Assembly (NCBI GenBank): GCA_046329495.1
Contig: JAXLUO010000011.1
Span: 1-64,000, forward strand
DNA from: Bog-950 sp046329495
GTDB taxonomy: Bacteria > Bacteroidota > Bacteroidia > Chitinophagales > LD1
Direction of reading: 5' to 3'
Length of the DNA stretch: 64,000 nt
The notes beneath the pieces were generated by a model. It had not been told where the DNA came from. It was given only the letters and a program-made list of their open reading frames with translations, and made no database searches. Positions 35,288 through 44,178 of this stretch are shown one piece after another. The position numbers and the translations under genes were made by a program. How positions within the stretch are numbered: the first letter of the stretch is position 1; every line of letters starts with the position of its first letter.

Positions 35288-36339
35288 GCTAATTCAACCA
35301 GTGGCAAGCAAACAATATTTGAAGTTTCAATATAAACACTTCCCCATGATAACCCAACACCAAAACCACTTAGTAATAGCCTCGCGTTACCGCTACTCAG
35401 CCGATCCTGCAGTTTGGTAACCATGGTTAAAGGCACCGTTGCCGAACCTGTATTGCCAAAGTCGTACAGGCTATAGGGAACTTTTTCGGCATCCACCTGC
35501 AGCTTTTTGCGTACGCTTTCCAGCATCAGCAAATTAGCCTGGTGAAATACGAAAAAGTCAATATCGTTCTTATCCTTTTTGAGTGCTGTAAGCAGCGCGT
35601 TGATGTTTGGTGCAACCTCGCGCAGGGCAAAGTTAAAGATGCGCAGGCCATCCAGCTTCATGTGCAGGTTGCTGCGCACAATGCCTTTGCCGTGCTCTAC
35701 CAGCGTAGCCGATTCTTCGTTGTAAGGATTGCGGAAACCACCGTCGGGTATAATGATGTCGTCGTACTCCCGGCCATCGGTTTGCAGGTTAAAATGCATC
35801 TCAGCATTCAAACTGTATTCCAATGCCGTCGCCGAACCCGCATCGCTGAAGATAGGAGCGGTGCTTTTATCGCGCATGGAGATGGTAGCCGTGCTAACAT
35901 CGCCAACCAGTAGCAGGGCTTTACCCCCGGGCATGTTTTGCAGCAGGCTGCTTATTATAGATAAGCCGTATACATAGCCACTGCAACCAAGGTTTACATC
36001 AAACACCAAACAGGTTTTTGGTAAACCAAGTTTGTCTTGCAGTAGGGATGAGGTATTGGGTATAAGATAATCGGGCGTTTGGGTGATGAATACCAGGGCT
36101 TTGATATCCTCACGGTTCCATTGCAACGCAGTCAGTAGCTTTTCTGCGGCTGCCATGCACAGGTCCGAGGCCGTTGTGCCTTTGGGTACCATGCGGCGGT
36201 AACGGATGCCTACGGTTTTAATAAACAGGTCCCTTTCGTTGGCAGGTAAAACATCGTCGGTCTGGTTATCGCCGCGCTGTATGGGCGCTGCACAAGCTAA
36301 ACCGCTTACCTTAACATTGGGCACTGTAAAAACCGCCAT
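35284..36339 (-). CDS. 3-oxoacyl-ACP synthase III family protein (FabH-like)
   Basis: A 351-residue thiolase-fold condensing enzyme. The Cys-His-Asn triad is intact: Cys119 in NLGCSGYVYGL, His266 in FVFHQANLLML and Asn296 in YDFGNTGSATVP. KAS III enzymes condense acyl-CoA with malonyl-ACP or transfer acyl groups. The position directly after a dedicated ACP (1 base gap) and before a GT2 gene (4-base overlap) argues for a special acyl group rather than bulk fatty-acid synthesis. FabH-type homologues occur in surface-polysaccharide clusters of Bacteroidota, where they supply acyl groups for amino sugars; that role here is inference. Confidence 0.92.
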   Translation of the reverse strand: MAVFTVPNVKVSGLACAAPIQRGDNQTDDVLPANERDLFIKTVGIRYRRMVPKGTTASDLCMAAAEKLLTALQWNREDIKALVFITQTPDYLIPNTSSLLQDKLGLPKTCLVFDVNLGCSGYVYGLSIISSLLQNMPGGKALLLVGDVSTATISMRDKSTAPIFSDAGSATALEYSLNAEMHFNLQTDGREYDDIIIPDGGFRNPYNEESATLVEHGKGIVRSNLHMKLDGLRIFNFALREVAPNINALLTALKKDKNDIDFFVFHQANLLMLESVRKKLQVDAEKVPYSLYDFGNTGSATVPLTMVTKLQDRLSSGNARLLLSGFGVGLSWGSVYIETSNIVCLPLVELA

Positions 36340-36340
36340 G

Positions 36341-36568
36341 CTATTTTGCTTTTACCAGGTTAAATAGCTGCTCCACGGTTTGCACGCTGCGCAGGTCCTC
36401 GGCTGTAATGGTTTTGCCATAGTCGCTGTCTATCATGGCAATTACTATCAAAGCCAGCATCGAGCCCCACTCTTCCAGGGCACGAAACTCCGTGGCCGGT
36501 AAAATGAGCGAAGCATCTGTTTGATTAAAGCAGGCGGCAAATTTGGTTGTAAACTCCTGTAACTCCAT
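36341..36568 (-). CDS. Acyl carrier protein-like protein
   Basis: A 75-residue acidic helical protein with the ACP pattern. The predicted phosphopantetheine serine is Ser36 in LEEWGSMLALIV, where the usual D-S-L is replaced by G-S-M, so it is a diverged, pathway-specific carrier rather than the fatty-acid ACP. Helix III and the end TVEQLFNLVKAK also fit. It is the first gene of the ACP - KAS III - GT2 - GNAT set, with one base between its stop and the next start. TTAATTTG, a 7/8 -7 box, lies 5 bases before the ATG, so the message would be almost leaderless. Confidence 0.85.
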   Translation of the reverse strand: MELQEFTTKFAACFNQTDASLILPATEFRALEEWGSMLALIVIAMIDSDYGKTITAEDLRSVQTVEQLFNLVKAK

Positions 36569-36624
36569 CGCTGCAAATTAAAGTATTCCCGCGCATTATG
36601 GTAGGGTTAGCAGCCGCAGCTTAT

Positions 36625-38244
36625 TTAATGCAGGGTAAAATAGAAGCGCGAGCCTTTGCCCGGTTCGCTTTCCAGCCACAGTTTGCCACCGTGCCGCTCA
36701 ATGATCTTTTTGCAGATAGAGAGGCCTAAACCGGTGCCGGGGTATTCCGACCTGGTGTGCAGGCGATGGAACGGTTCAAAGATGCGCTGTTGGTGCTTAG
36801 GTTCAATACCGATGCCGTTATCGGCGATGCAGTAAATGGTCTTTTCGCCAGCTTTGCTACACGATATGCTTACGGTTGGATTGGCGCTTTGGTTATACTT
36901 AATGCCGTTCAGCACAAGATTCTGTATTACCAGGGTCAGCAGGTTTTTGTCGGCAACGGTTTCGCAAAGCGATTCAACAGTAAAACTGGCATGCTTTTCA
37001 TCCAGTTCCAGTTGAATAATGCGGCGCACTTCTTCGCAAAGGGCGTTCATGTTGATTGGGTCCTGCTTTAACTCGGTCCGCGTAATACGCGAATAGGAGA
37101 GGAGATCCTTTATTAACCGCGAAAGGTTAACGGCACCGGTATTTGCAAACTCAATGTAGTCGTTGGCTTCGGTATCCAGCTTGTCGCCATACTTACGCTT
37201 CAACAACTGCATGTAGTTGGCAATCATGCGCAGGGGTTCCTGCATATCGTGCGACGATACGTAGGCAAACGTTTCAAGGTCGGCGTTACTGCGCTCTAAC
37301 TCGCGGCTGCGCTCTTCCAGTTCTAACTGGTATTGCTTGCTTCGGCGTATGTCGCGGGTTTGGCTCAGCACTACATTCGTTTCGCCATCGGGGCTGTCCA
37401 TCGGTACAAATACGGTTTCAATCCAAAGATAGGTTCCGTTCTTATGCCGGATGCGATATTGTATCGGATGCTGAATGCTGGGATGGTTCTTTTCGCTGAG
37501 TACCACACTGCGTATCAGGTGTTTGTCGTCCGGATGCACAATCTCGTATGGTTTGTGGCCTACCATTTCTTCGGGGCCATAACCTAACAACCGCGTAATG
37601 GAAGGGCTGCTGAATTCGATGCTGCCATCGGCGCTGTGTATGCAGATAAGGTCGAAACTGTGCTCTGCTAAAATGCGGTACTTGCGTTCGCTTTCGGATA
37701 GTTTGTCTTCTATACCAAAACGGTAACGGATAAGCACAAACTGGGCAACGGCAGCAATAATGTAAGTGGCGTAAAAGTCGAAGGTAACGGCGGTTTTATG
37801 TTCAGCTACAAAGGATACCACTATAAGCGCGGCATTAATAACGGCAGTATGTATAAAGTAAGCTTTATCGTGCCTGAAGAACCACCCCGATATAGTATAA
37901 ACCACTATAAACTGGTAAGCATATTGTTCATTAAACCCGGTGCCGAACAGCAGGTAAACGTTGCCAAGGTTCAGGAGATAGATTACCGAATAACCCAGTT
38001 GCTGGTAATAGCGCCTCGATGGTTTGTAAAACGCCAGTGCTGCAAATACCAGAAAACAAAAGGCAGCATCAATCCAGTTAATGGTTGTATGGGCAATAGG
38101 GCCGCGCAGTACATCATTATCACCGAAAATGGCAAACGCGCAAAAGCCTATGGAAACGATAAGGAAAAGGAAACGGGCGGTGCGTATTTCGTCCTCCACA
38201 AACGTGGTAAACGATTTTTGCATCCGCTTAAAATATGCACTCAT
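36625..38244 (-). CDS. Membrane PAS-domain sensor histidine kinase
   Basis: A 539-residue sensor kinase. Six N-terminal membrane segments lie between residues about 24 and 173, followed by a PAS domain with PAC motif (about 185-305, SSPSITRLLGYGPEEMVG and YRIRHKNGTYLWIET). A short coiled coil leads to the HisKA dimerisation domain with the phosphate-accepting His in YVSSHDMQEPLRM, then the ATPase domain with N-box NLVLNGIKYNQ, DNGIGIEP and GTGLGLSICKK. All catalytic boxes are intact. No response regulator gene is adjacent, so it is an orphan kinase here. The membrane part has no large periplasmic loop, so the signal is probably sensed in the membrane or by the PAS domain. Confidence 0.93.
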   Translation of the reverse strand: MSAYFKRMQKSFTTFVEDEIRTARFLFLIVSIGFCAFAIFGDNDVLRGPIAHTTINWIDAAFCFLVFAALAFYKPSRRYYQQLGYSVIYLLNLGNVYLLFGTGFNEQYAYQFIVVYTISGWFFRHDKAYFIHTAVINAALIVVSFVAEHKTAVTFDFYATYIIAAVAQFVLIRYRFGIEDKLSESERKYRILAEHSFDLICIHSADGSIEFSSPSITRLLGYGPEEMVGHKPYEIVHPDDKHLIRSVVLSEKNHPSIQHPIQYRIRHKNGTYLWIETVFVPMDSPDGETNVVLSQTRDIRRSKQYQLELEERSRELERSNADLETFAYVSSHDMQEPLRMIANYMQLLKRKYGDKLDTEANDYIEFANTGAVNLSRLIKDLLSYSRITRTELKQDPINMNALCEEVRRIIQLELDEKHASFTVESLCETVADKNLLTLVIQNLVLNGIKYNQSANPTVSISCSKAGEKTIYCIADNGIGIEPKHQQRIFEPFHRLHTRSEYPGTGLGLSICKKIIERHGGKLWLESEPGKGSRFYFTLH

Positions 38245-38306
38245 CTTTACTTGCTGACAATCTATAATACGGATTTTCCAGCAAATAGATAGTTGTTTAG
38301 CACATA

Positions 38307-38621
38307 TTAGTATTTGTCCATGCTGGGGTCAATTTCATTGGCCCAGGCCAGGATGCCGCCCTTTAGGTTGTATAAGTTGCTGAAACCATGGCCTTCCAGA
38401 AAGTTACAAACCTGGCCGCTGCGGTTACCGGTGCGGCAATAGATGACCACTTGTTTGTGCTTGTCAATCTTGTCGAAACTGGCAGGTATAGTGCCCATAG
38501 GTATTTTATCGCCACCAATGTCGGCAATTTCATATTCGTAGGCTTCGCGTACATCAACCAGTTGAATGTCGCTTTGCTTATCAAGCATCTCCTTCAGTTC
38601 CTGAACTGTAATTTCTTTCAT
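38307..38621 (-). CDS. Single-domain rhodanese-like protein
   Basis: A 104-residue sulfurtransferase-type domain with the active-site loop CRTGNRSG (Cys62 in VVIYCRTGN) and the N-terminal signature DIQLVDVREAYEYEIADI. Such proteins carry a persulfide and pass sulfane sulfur to acceptors. It lies 15 bases downstream of cysN and probably ends the cysC-cysD-cysN operon, which points to sulfur metabolism. The natural donor and acceptor are unknown. Confidence 0.92.
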   Translation of the reverse strand: MKEITVQELKEMLDKQSDIQLVDVREAYEYEIADIGGDKIPMGTIPASFDKIDKHKQVVIYCRTGNRSGQVCNFLEGHGFSNLYNLKGGILAWANEIDPSMDKY

Positions 38622-38636
38622 AATCGTTCTTTGAAA

Positions 38637-39941
38637 TTAGTCAATAATCATGCAGGCGCCAACCGTAATATTAGTGGCTTCATCAATCAGGATAAAGCTG
38701 CCGGTTTCACGGTTCTTGGTATAAGCATCAAACAGTAACGGTGCTGTAGTGCGTAAACTTATTCGCCCCACATCATTCATGCCGATAGACGGGTTTTCGG
38801 TTATGCGGTGTAAGGTATTTATGTCCAGCTTATACTTAATGTCCTTTACAATAGCACGAACATCTTTAGTTGTATGCTTCAAGGCGTATTTGCCGTTTAA
38901 CTGAAGCGGCTTGTCGCTCATCCAGCAAACCATGGCTTCCACATCCTGCGATTGTTGTGGCACATTGCCGTCGCGCACCAACATATCTCCGCGCGAAATA
39001 TCAATGTCGTCCTCCAGCGTTATGGTTACCGAAAGCGGGGCGAAAGCTTCATTCATTTGCTTGCCGTCCAGTTCTACCGTTTTTACTTTGCTGCTGAAAC
39101 CAGAAGGTAATACGGTAACCTTATCGCCGGGTCGAATAACCCCGCTCGCTAAACGACCGGCATATCCGCGGTAGTCATGGAACTCATCGTTATAAGGCCT
39201 GATAACATACTGCACCGGAAAGCGCATATCAATATGGTTAATATCGCTGGCAATGTGGATGTTTTCTAATAAGTACATCAGTGTAACACCCTCGTACCAG
39301 TTCATGTTTTGCGAACGGTGCACTACGTTGTCACCGTTAAGCGCGGAGATTGGAATAAAGTGAATATCACGGCTCTTTAAGCGCGTGGCAAACTCACGGT
39401 ATTCAGCTACAATGCGGTTGTAAACTTCTTCGCTGTACTCTACCAGGTCCATCTTGTTAATGCAAAGCGCAATATGTGGTATGCCAAGCAACGAAGCAAT
39501 AATGGAATGTCGGCGCGTTTGCTCCACAATTCCCTGGCGGGCATCAACCAATATAATGGCCAGGTTGGCGGTGCTGGCACCGGTAACCATGTTCCGGGTA
39601 TATTGAATATGCCCGGGAGTATCGGCAATTATAAACTTGCGCTTCGGCGTGCTGAAGTAGCGGTAAGCCACATCAATGGTAATGCCTTGTTCGCGTTCAG
39701 CACGCAGGCCGTCGGTAAACAGGGCCAGGTTAACCGTGCTTTCGCCCCGCTTTTCGCTGGTGGCTTTTACACTCTCGTACTGGTCTTCAAATATCGACTT
39801 GCTATCGTATAGTAATCGCCCGATAAGGGTTGACTTGCCATCATCCACACTTCCGGCGGTGGTAAACCGCAACAGTTCCATGTTCAGGTAGCTTTTGCTA
39901 TCGAACTTTTCTATTGCTGCTGTAGTGCTCTTTTCACTCAT
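38637..39941 (-). CDS. cysN: Sulfate adenylyltransferase subunit 1 (CysN, GTPase)
   Basis: GTPase subunit of ATP sulfurylase; GTP hydrolysis drives formation of adenylyl sulfate by CysD. It has 434 residues from the ATG at 39941 (a TTG 9 bases upstream is less likely). EF-Tu-like motifs are seen: GSVDDGKSTLIGRL (G1), DTPGHIQYTRNM (G3) and CINKMDLVEY (G4), followed by two beta-barrel domains. The length fits stand-alone CysN, without the fused APS kinase domain found in CysNC; the kinase is the separate cysC gene here. It lies 27 bases after cysD in one operon. Confidence 0.96.
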   Translation of the reverse strand: MSEKSTTAAIEKFDSKSYLNMELLRFTTAGSVDDGKSTLIGRLLYDSKSIFEDQYESVKATSEKRGESTVNLALFTDGLRAEREQGITIDVAYRYFSTPKRKFIIADTPGHIQYTRNMVTGASTANLAIILVDARQGIVEQTRRHSIIASLLGIPHIALCINKMDLVEYSEEVYNRIVAEYREFATRLKSRDIHFIPISALNGDNVVHRSQNMNWYEGVTLMYLLENIHIASDINHIDMRFPVQYVIRPYNDEFHDYRGYAGRLASGVIRPGDKVTVLPSGFSSKVKTVELDGKQMNEAFAPLSVTITLEDDIDISRGDMLVRDGNVPQQSQDVEAMVCWMSDKPLQLNGKYALKHTTKDVRAIVKDIKYKLDINTLHRITENPSIGMNDVGRISLRTTAPLLFDAYTKNRETGSFILIDEATNITVGACMIID

Positions 39942-39968
39942 TGTAACCAACTATTTATGCGCTGCTGC

Positions 39969-40871
39969 TTAAAAATATCCTTCCTTTTTACGGTCTTCCA
40001 TACTGCTTTCGCTGCGCTTATCATCAGCACGGCCACCGCGTTCAGTTGTACGGCTGGCAGCTACTTCCTGGATGATGTCATCCAGCGTAGCGGCTTCGGA
40101 GAAAGTAGATCCGGTAGAGGTAATATCACCAATGGTACGGAACCGCACGATATGCTCCTCGGCCTGTTCTGTTGGCTTCATTGGAATAAAAGGCGATTCG
40201 GCCAGCCACACACCATCGCGGTTAAACACACGGCGTTTGTGGCTAAAATAAAGCGATGGCATTTCAATGCCTTCCATGGCCAGGTATTGCCATACATCCA
40301 GTTCTGTCCAATTCGATATCGGGAACACGCGGAAGTTTTCTCCCTGGTGCATCTTACCATTAAACAGGTTCCACAACTCAGGGCGCTGATTCTTCGGATC
40401 CCATTGGCCAAACTCATCACGGTGCGAAAAGAAGCGTTCCTTGGCACGTGCCTTTTCTTCGTCTCTGCGGGCACCACCCATACAAGCATCAAACTTGTAT
40501 TTCTCAATAGTGTCCAGCAGGGTTGTTGTTTGCAAGCGAATGCGCGAAGCGCTATAGCCTTTCTCTTCAGCCACACGGCCCGTGTCTATCGATTCCTGCA
40601 CCGAACCAACAATCAGTTTTACGCCCAACTTTTCTACCAAACGGTCGCGGTAGTCCAGCGTTTCCTGAAAGTTGTGGCCGGTATCAATATGGACCAAAGG
40701 AAAGGGAATAGGAGCAGGGTAAAATGCCTTTTTAGCCAGGTACGTTACCAGTATGGAATCCTTACCGCCGCTAAACAATATGGCCGGGTTCTGAAATTGT
40801 GCAGCCACTTCGCGCAGCACAAAAATCGATTCGGCCTCCAGCGTTTTTAAATGGTTTAAATTATACGACAT
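39969..40871 (-). CDS. cysD: Sulfate adenylyltransferase subunit 2 (CysD)
   Basis: Catalytic subunit of ATP sulfurylase (ATP + sulfate to adenylyl sulfate + PPi). The 300-residue PP-loop ATPase has the motif ILFSGGKDSIL (about residues 32-41), then HIDTGHNFQET and the conserved GGARRDEEKARAKER and NWTELDVWQYLA. The C-terminal TGSTFSEAATLDDII with a basic tail is normal for CysD. It lies between cysC and cysN, all in the same direction with short gaps. Confidence 0.97.
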   Translation of the reverse strand: MSYNLNHLKTLEAESIFVLREVAAQFQNPAILFSGGKDSILVTYLAKKAFYPAPIPFPLVHIDTGHNFQETLDYRDRLVEKLGVKLIVGSVQESIDTGRVAEEKGYSASRIRLQTTTLLDTIEKYKFDACMGGARRDEEKARAKERFFSHRDEFGQWDPKNQRPELWNLFNGKMHQGENFRVFPISNWTELDVWQYLAMEGIEMPSLYFSHKRRVFNRDGVWLAESPFIPMKPTEQAEEHIVRFRTIGDITSTGSTFSEAATLDDIIQEVAASRTTERGGRADDKRSESSMEDRKKEGYF

Positions 40872-40902
40872 AACTAATTACTAATATGATTCAGCCGCTC
40901 AA

Positions 40903-41508
40903 TTACTTATTGCCGATTAATGGCAATGCAAAAGCCAGGGCTTTGTTTATACTTTCTTCTACCGGTTGGCCGGCAGTTTCTATTTCCAGGTCAGCAGTGG
41001 TGGGCGCTTCAAATGGCGCACTAATTCCTGTAAAGTCTTTTATCTCCCCTTTGCGTGCCTTAGCATACAAGCCCTTTACATCTCTGCGCTCACATTCTTC
41101 CAGTGGTGTGTTGATGTATACTTCCTTAAAGTCCTCAGCGCCGATGATGTCCTTCGCTAATTCGCGGATAGCTAATGTGGGCGAAACAAAACAGCAGATA
41201 GTTACAACTCCGCAGTTCACAAATAGTTTGGCTACTTCTGCTATTCTGCGGATGTTCTCGGTTCTGTCAGCATCCGAAAAGCCAAGGTTATTGTTAATGC
41301 CCATACGCACATTATCACCATCCAATACCATTACCAGGTATCCTTTTTCGTGCAGGGCTTTTTCCAGGCCTTTGGCAATGGTACTTTTCCCTGATCCGCT
41401 AAGGCCCGTAAACCAGAACGCCTGCGCCTTTTGGCCCAAAAGCTCTTCCCGGCTACTGCGGGGCAGCAGGTCATTAAAAGGGTGTATATGGTCCGTTTTT
41501 GAATTCAT
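40903..41508 (-). CDS. cysC: Adenylyl-sulfate kinase (CysC)
   Basis: Phosphorylates APS to PAPS, the activated sulfate used by sulfotransferases or PAPS reductase. It has 201 residues: P-loop GLSGSGKSTIAKGL (about 34-47), then VMVLDGDNVRMGINNNLGF, NIRRIAEVAKL and CFVSPTLAIRELAKD. First gene of the cysC-cysD-cysN-rhodanese operon; a TACTTTCG -7 box is 10 bases before its ATG. No cysH, cysI or sulfotransferase gene is in this window, so assimilation and sulfation cannot be told apart here. Confidence 0.96.
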   Translation of the reverse strand: MNSKTDHIHPFNDLLPRSSREELLGQKAQAFWFTGLSGSGKSTIAKGLEKALHEKGYLVMVLDGDNVRMGINNNLGFSDADRTENIRRIAEVAKLFVNCGVVTICCFVSPTLAIRELAKDIIGAEDFKEVYINTPLEECERRDVKGLYAKARKGEIKDFTGISAPFEAPTTADLEIETAGQPVEESINKALAFALPLIGNK

Positions 41509-41518
41509 AATCGGCCTG

Positions 41519-41526
41519 CGAAAGTA
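41519..41526 (-). promoter_or_regulatory. -7 box (TACTTTCG) of the cysCDN operon
   Basis: 7/8 match to TAnnTTTG on the minus strand, ending 10 bases before the cysC start, so the leader would be only a few bases long. Confidence 0.5.
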
Positions 41527-41630
41527 AGATTTTTGGCCAAAAGCCTATTAGGTCTGTAGGATTATAGAAAATCTGGTTTTTAAGCAATTTGTGATAAAAA
41601 ACGTACTTTACGTAACCTAAACCCCTTTCT

Positions 41631-42887
41631 ATGAAACAGCTATCCACTCTGTTTATGCTCCTTGTTCTTTCATTATTTGGCTATAGCCAGAGCCAGCCTT
41701 CGCAGCCGGTTACAGGTCCGGGTGGTAGTGCGTATACCTTTGGCGGCGTTACGCAATTCGATTATGCCACCAACGGAAACGGTCAGGACTTTTGGCTCTA
41801 TGAACCCAACGGCCCTGTGCCCGATTCTGCCAATGTAGTGGTCTTCATTCACGGTCTCGGCGAAACGAATCCGAAACTTTATGGTGCTTTTATCAAACAC
41901 CTGGTGCGCAAAGGCAACATAGTTATCTATCCACGCTATCAAAGGGACCTTAATAGCGATAACGCTACCTTTAGCGATAGCTGTGCTAAAGGCATACAAC
42001 GGGCTTTAGATACGTTACAGCAACCCGGCCACGTTAAGCCCCGCTTGCAGAACTTCTTTATCCTTGGTCATTCGGTAGGTGGTATTCTCACAGCAAACAT
42101 GAGCACCCGCTATGCCATGTATGGTTTGCCTAAACCTTTAACTGCTTTCAGCATGCAGCCCGGTGCCCAAATTGCTGCCTTGCTGCTGAACAATTACAAC
42201 ACCATGGATGCCGATATTAAGTATCTGGTGCTGGTAGGAACCGACGATATTATAGTAGGCACTACAACAGGCCAGCAGTTATACAACGAAACCACTTCAA
42301 TTCCCACTTCGCATAAAAACCTGATTCAACACTATGCCGATACCTATGGCAATCCGGATATTACGGCTACTCATTTCGATCCACTGGCAGGCGATGCTGC
42401 TTTTGATAACGGAGAAAGTAACCTGTTTATCCTCGCATCCGGTTCTGGGCCGGTAGATGCCTACGATTATTACTGCACCTGGAAGTTGCAGGACGCTTTA
42501 ATGGACTGTGCATTGCATGGCACCAACTGCGATGTAGCCTTTGGCGATACTTATCAGCAGAAGTTTATGGGCAATTGGAGCGATGGCACACCAGTTCGCC
42601 CATTGGTTGTTACACCCTCCAGCAATAATGCGATACCGGAAACAGAACTGGTTAAATCATCCGTTTACCCAAATCCCGCAACCAATGCGGCCATCATTAT
42701 GCTTGCTCAGGATATGGAAGGAACACTGACTATTAATGATATTACCGGACGTGTGATTAGGCAGCAATCTTTTAAGGGGGCTCAGGTGGCAGTAGACCTT
42801 TCCGGACTTCCTAAAGGTTTGTATTACTATACCATCGATAATGCGCAAAGCTTATCGTACAGCAAGGGTAAAATTGTTAAACAGTAG
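41631..42887 (+). CDS. Secreted alpha/beta hydrolase with T9SS type A sorting domain
   Basis: A 418-residue exported protein. The signal peptide MKQLSTLFMLLVLSLFGYSQ is followed by an alpha/beta-hydrolase domain with oxyanion region NVVVFIHGLGETNP and nucleophile elbow LGHSVGGILTA (catalytic Ser); acid and His regions include LVGTDDIIVGT and DITATHFDP. The last 78 residues (SVYPNPATNAAIIM, ITGRVIRQQS, PKGLYYYTI) form a T9SS type A sorting domain, so the enzyme should be delivered across the outer membrane and anchored or released. The substrate is unknown; an esterase or acetylxylan-esterase-like role is possible. The stop codon abuts the stop of the convergent M20 gene. Confidence 0.9.
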   Translation: MKQLSTLFMLLVLSLFGYSQSQPSQPVTGPGGSAYTFGGVTQFDYATNGNGQDFWLYEPNGPVPDSANVVVFIHGLGETNPKLYGAFIKHLVRKGNIVIYPRYQRDLNSDNATFSDSCAKGIQRALDTLQQPGHVKPRLQNFFILGHSVGGILTANMSTRYAMYGLPKPLTAFSMQPGAQIAALLLNNYNTMDADIKYLVLVGTDDIIVGTTTGQQLYNETTSIPTSHKNLIQHYADTYGNPDITATHFDPLAGDAAFDNGESNLFILASGSGPVDAYDYYCTWKLQDALMDCALHGTNCDVAFGDTYQQKFMGNWSDGTPVRPLVVTPSSNNAIPETELVKSSVYPNPATNAAIIMLAQDMEGTLTINDITGRVIRQQSFKGAQVAVDLSGLPKGLYYYTIDNAQSLSYSKGKIVKQ

Positions 42888-44054
42888 TTAGCAGTTCATA
42901 GCGAGCCAGGCCATTAAACCTATGCTTTGTTCAAGGGCGCTTTCGTCCACATCAAAGGTAGGCGTGTGCAATCCCGATGTAATACCTTTTGCGGTATTGC
43001 CTACACCTAAGCGATAAAAGCAGCCGGGAACCTGATGAGTATAATAAGCAAAGTCCTCACTTCCCATGCGTTTAGGCAGCTCAAGTATGTACTTGTCACC
43101 TGCGTATTGTTCGGCCAGTTCTTTTGCTTGTTGGGTAAAGGGTTCATCGTTTAGCAAAACCGGATAGCCACTTAATACATTCAGTTCACAAGATGCCTTG
43201 TATTGCGCGCCGATAGTTGTAGTTGTATCACCTATTTGTTGCAGCATCCTGGTTCTAAAGTTCTCATCAAAGCAACGGAGTGTGCCTGCTATCTCTACTA
43301 CATCAGGCACCACATTGGTAGCCCCTCTGCCTTCAATCTTTCCAAAAGAAAGAACAAAGCTATTGTCGCCTTCGTTCAGCCTCTCTAAAGCCAGCAGCAG
43401 GTGCGAGGCTACCAATAAAGGGTTAATAAGCTTCTCTTTTTGGGCTGCGTGTCCGCCCTTTCCTTTCACCGTTATGTATAGTTCATCGCTGCTGGCCATA
43501 AACCTACCGGGGCAAAAGCCAAATGTGCCCGCTTCCAACTCCGGTGATACGTGTAAACCCATAATGCGGTCTACCGGAGGATTGGTTAAAACACCATCCT
43601 TTATCATTGCTTCAGCGCCACTTGGCACCTTCTCCTCACTCGGTTGAAAAATGAACTTGATAGTGCCCTTTATCTCCACTTTCAAATCAGCCAGTATCAT
43701 GGCGGCACCTAACAAGTTAGCCGTATGCACATCGTGGCCGCAGGCATGCATCACTCCCTTGTTGCATGATTTATAAGGAACATCATTCGCTTCTTCAATA
43801 GGCAAGGCATCCATATCGGCGCGCAGGGCCAGGCAGCGGCTTTGGGGCTCTTTCCCTTTCAACAAGGCAACTACTCCGTTTTTGGCTATGCCGGTGCTTA
43901 CTTCAAAGCCAAGCTTATTTAACTCGGCAGCTACAAAAGCAGCGGTACCATGCTCCTGCCAGCTAAGTTCGGGGTGGGCATGCAGGTGCCGTCTTATCTC
44001 CACCACACGGGGGAAGTATTTAGCCGCCAACTGCCTTATCCGTTCAATAGTCAT
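42888..44054 (-). CDS. M20 family amidohydrolase (N-acyl-amino-acid/hippurate hydrolase-like)
   Basis: A 388-residue zinc amidohydrolase of peptidase family M20D. Seen: RRHLHAHPELSWQE near the start, ADMDALPIEE, the metal-binding MHACGHDVHTANLLGAA, IFQPSEEKVPSGAEAMI (the catalytic Glu pair) and the C-terminal GSEDFAYYTHQVPGCFYRLG. It cleaves the amide of N-acyl amino acids or related conjugates; the exact substrate cannot be read. No signal peptide is present. A perfect TAGATTTG -7 box lies 7 bases before its ATG, so the transcript is probably almost leaderless. Upstream of it the divergent pyrH gene begins. Confidence 0.93.
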   Translation of the reverse strand: MTIERIRQLAAKYFPRVVEIRRHLHAHPELSWQEHGTAAFVAAELNKLGFEVSTGIAKNGVVALLKGKEPQSRCLALRADMDALPIEEANDVPYKSCNKGVMHACGHDVHTANLLGAAMILADLKVEIKGTIKFIFQPSEEKVPSGAEAMIKDGVLTNPPVDRIMGLHVSPELEAGTFGFCPGRFMASSDELYITVKGKGGHAAQKEKLINPLLVASHLLLALERLNEGDNSFVLSFGKIEGRGATNVVPDVVEIAGTLRCFDENFRTRMLQQIGDTTTTIGAQYKASCELNVLSGYPVLLNDEPFTQQAKELAEQYAGDKYILELPKRMGSEDFAYYTHQVPGCFYRLGVGNTAKGITSGLHTPTFDVDESALEQSIGLMAWLAMNC

Positions 44055-44061
44055 AGAGTTA

Positions 44062-44069
44062 CAAATCTA
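44062..44069 (-). promoter_or_regulatory. -7 box (TAGATTTG) of the M20 amidohydrolase gene
   Basis: 8/8 match to TAnnTTTG on the minus strand, only 7 bases before the start codon. Confidence 0.6.
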
Positions 44070-44163
44070 AGAAAGACACACTCATATTCTCTTCGAGCCT
44101 GTCTATAGGTTAGTTGCCCGGGCGTGCTGATAAACAGCATGACCTCTGTTTGCTCAAAATTTA

Positions 44164-44171
44164 TACTTTCG
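44164..44171 (+). promoter_or_regulatory. -7 box (TACTTTCG) of pyrH-frr
   Basis: 7/8 match to TAnnTTTG, 7 bases before the pyrH ATG. Confidence 0.5.
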
Positions 44172-44178
44172 TCCTGCT

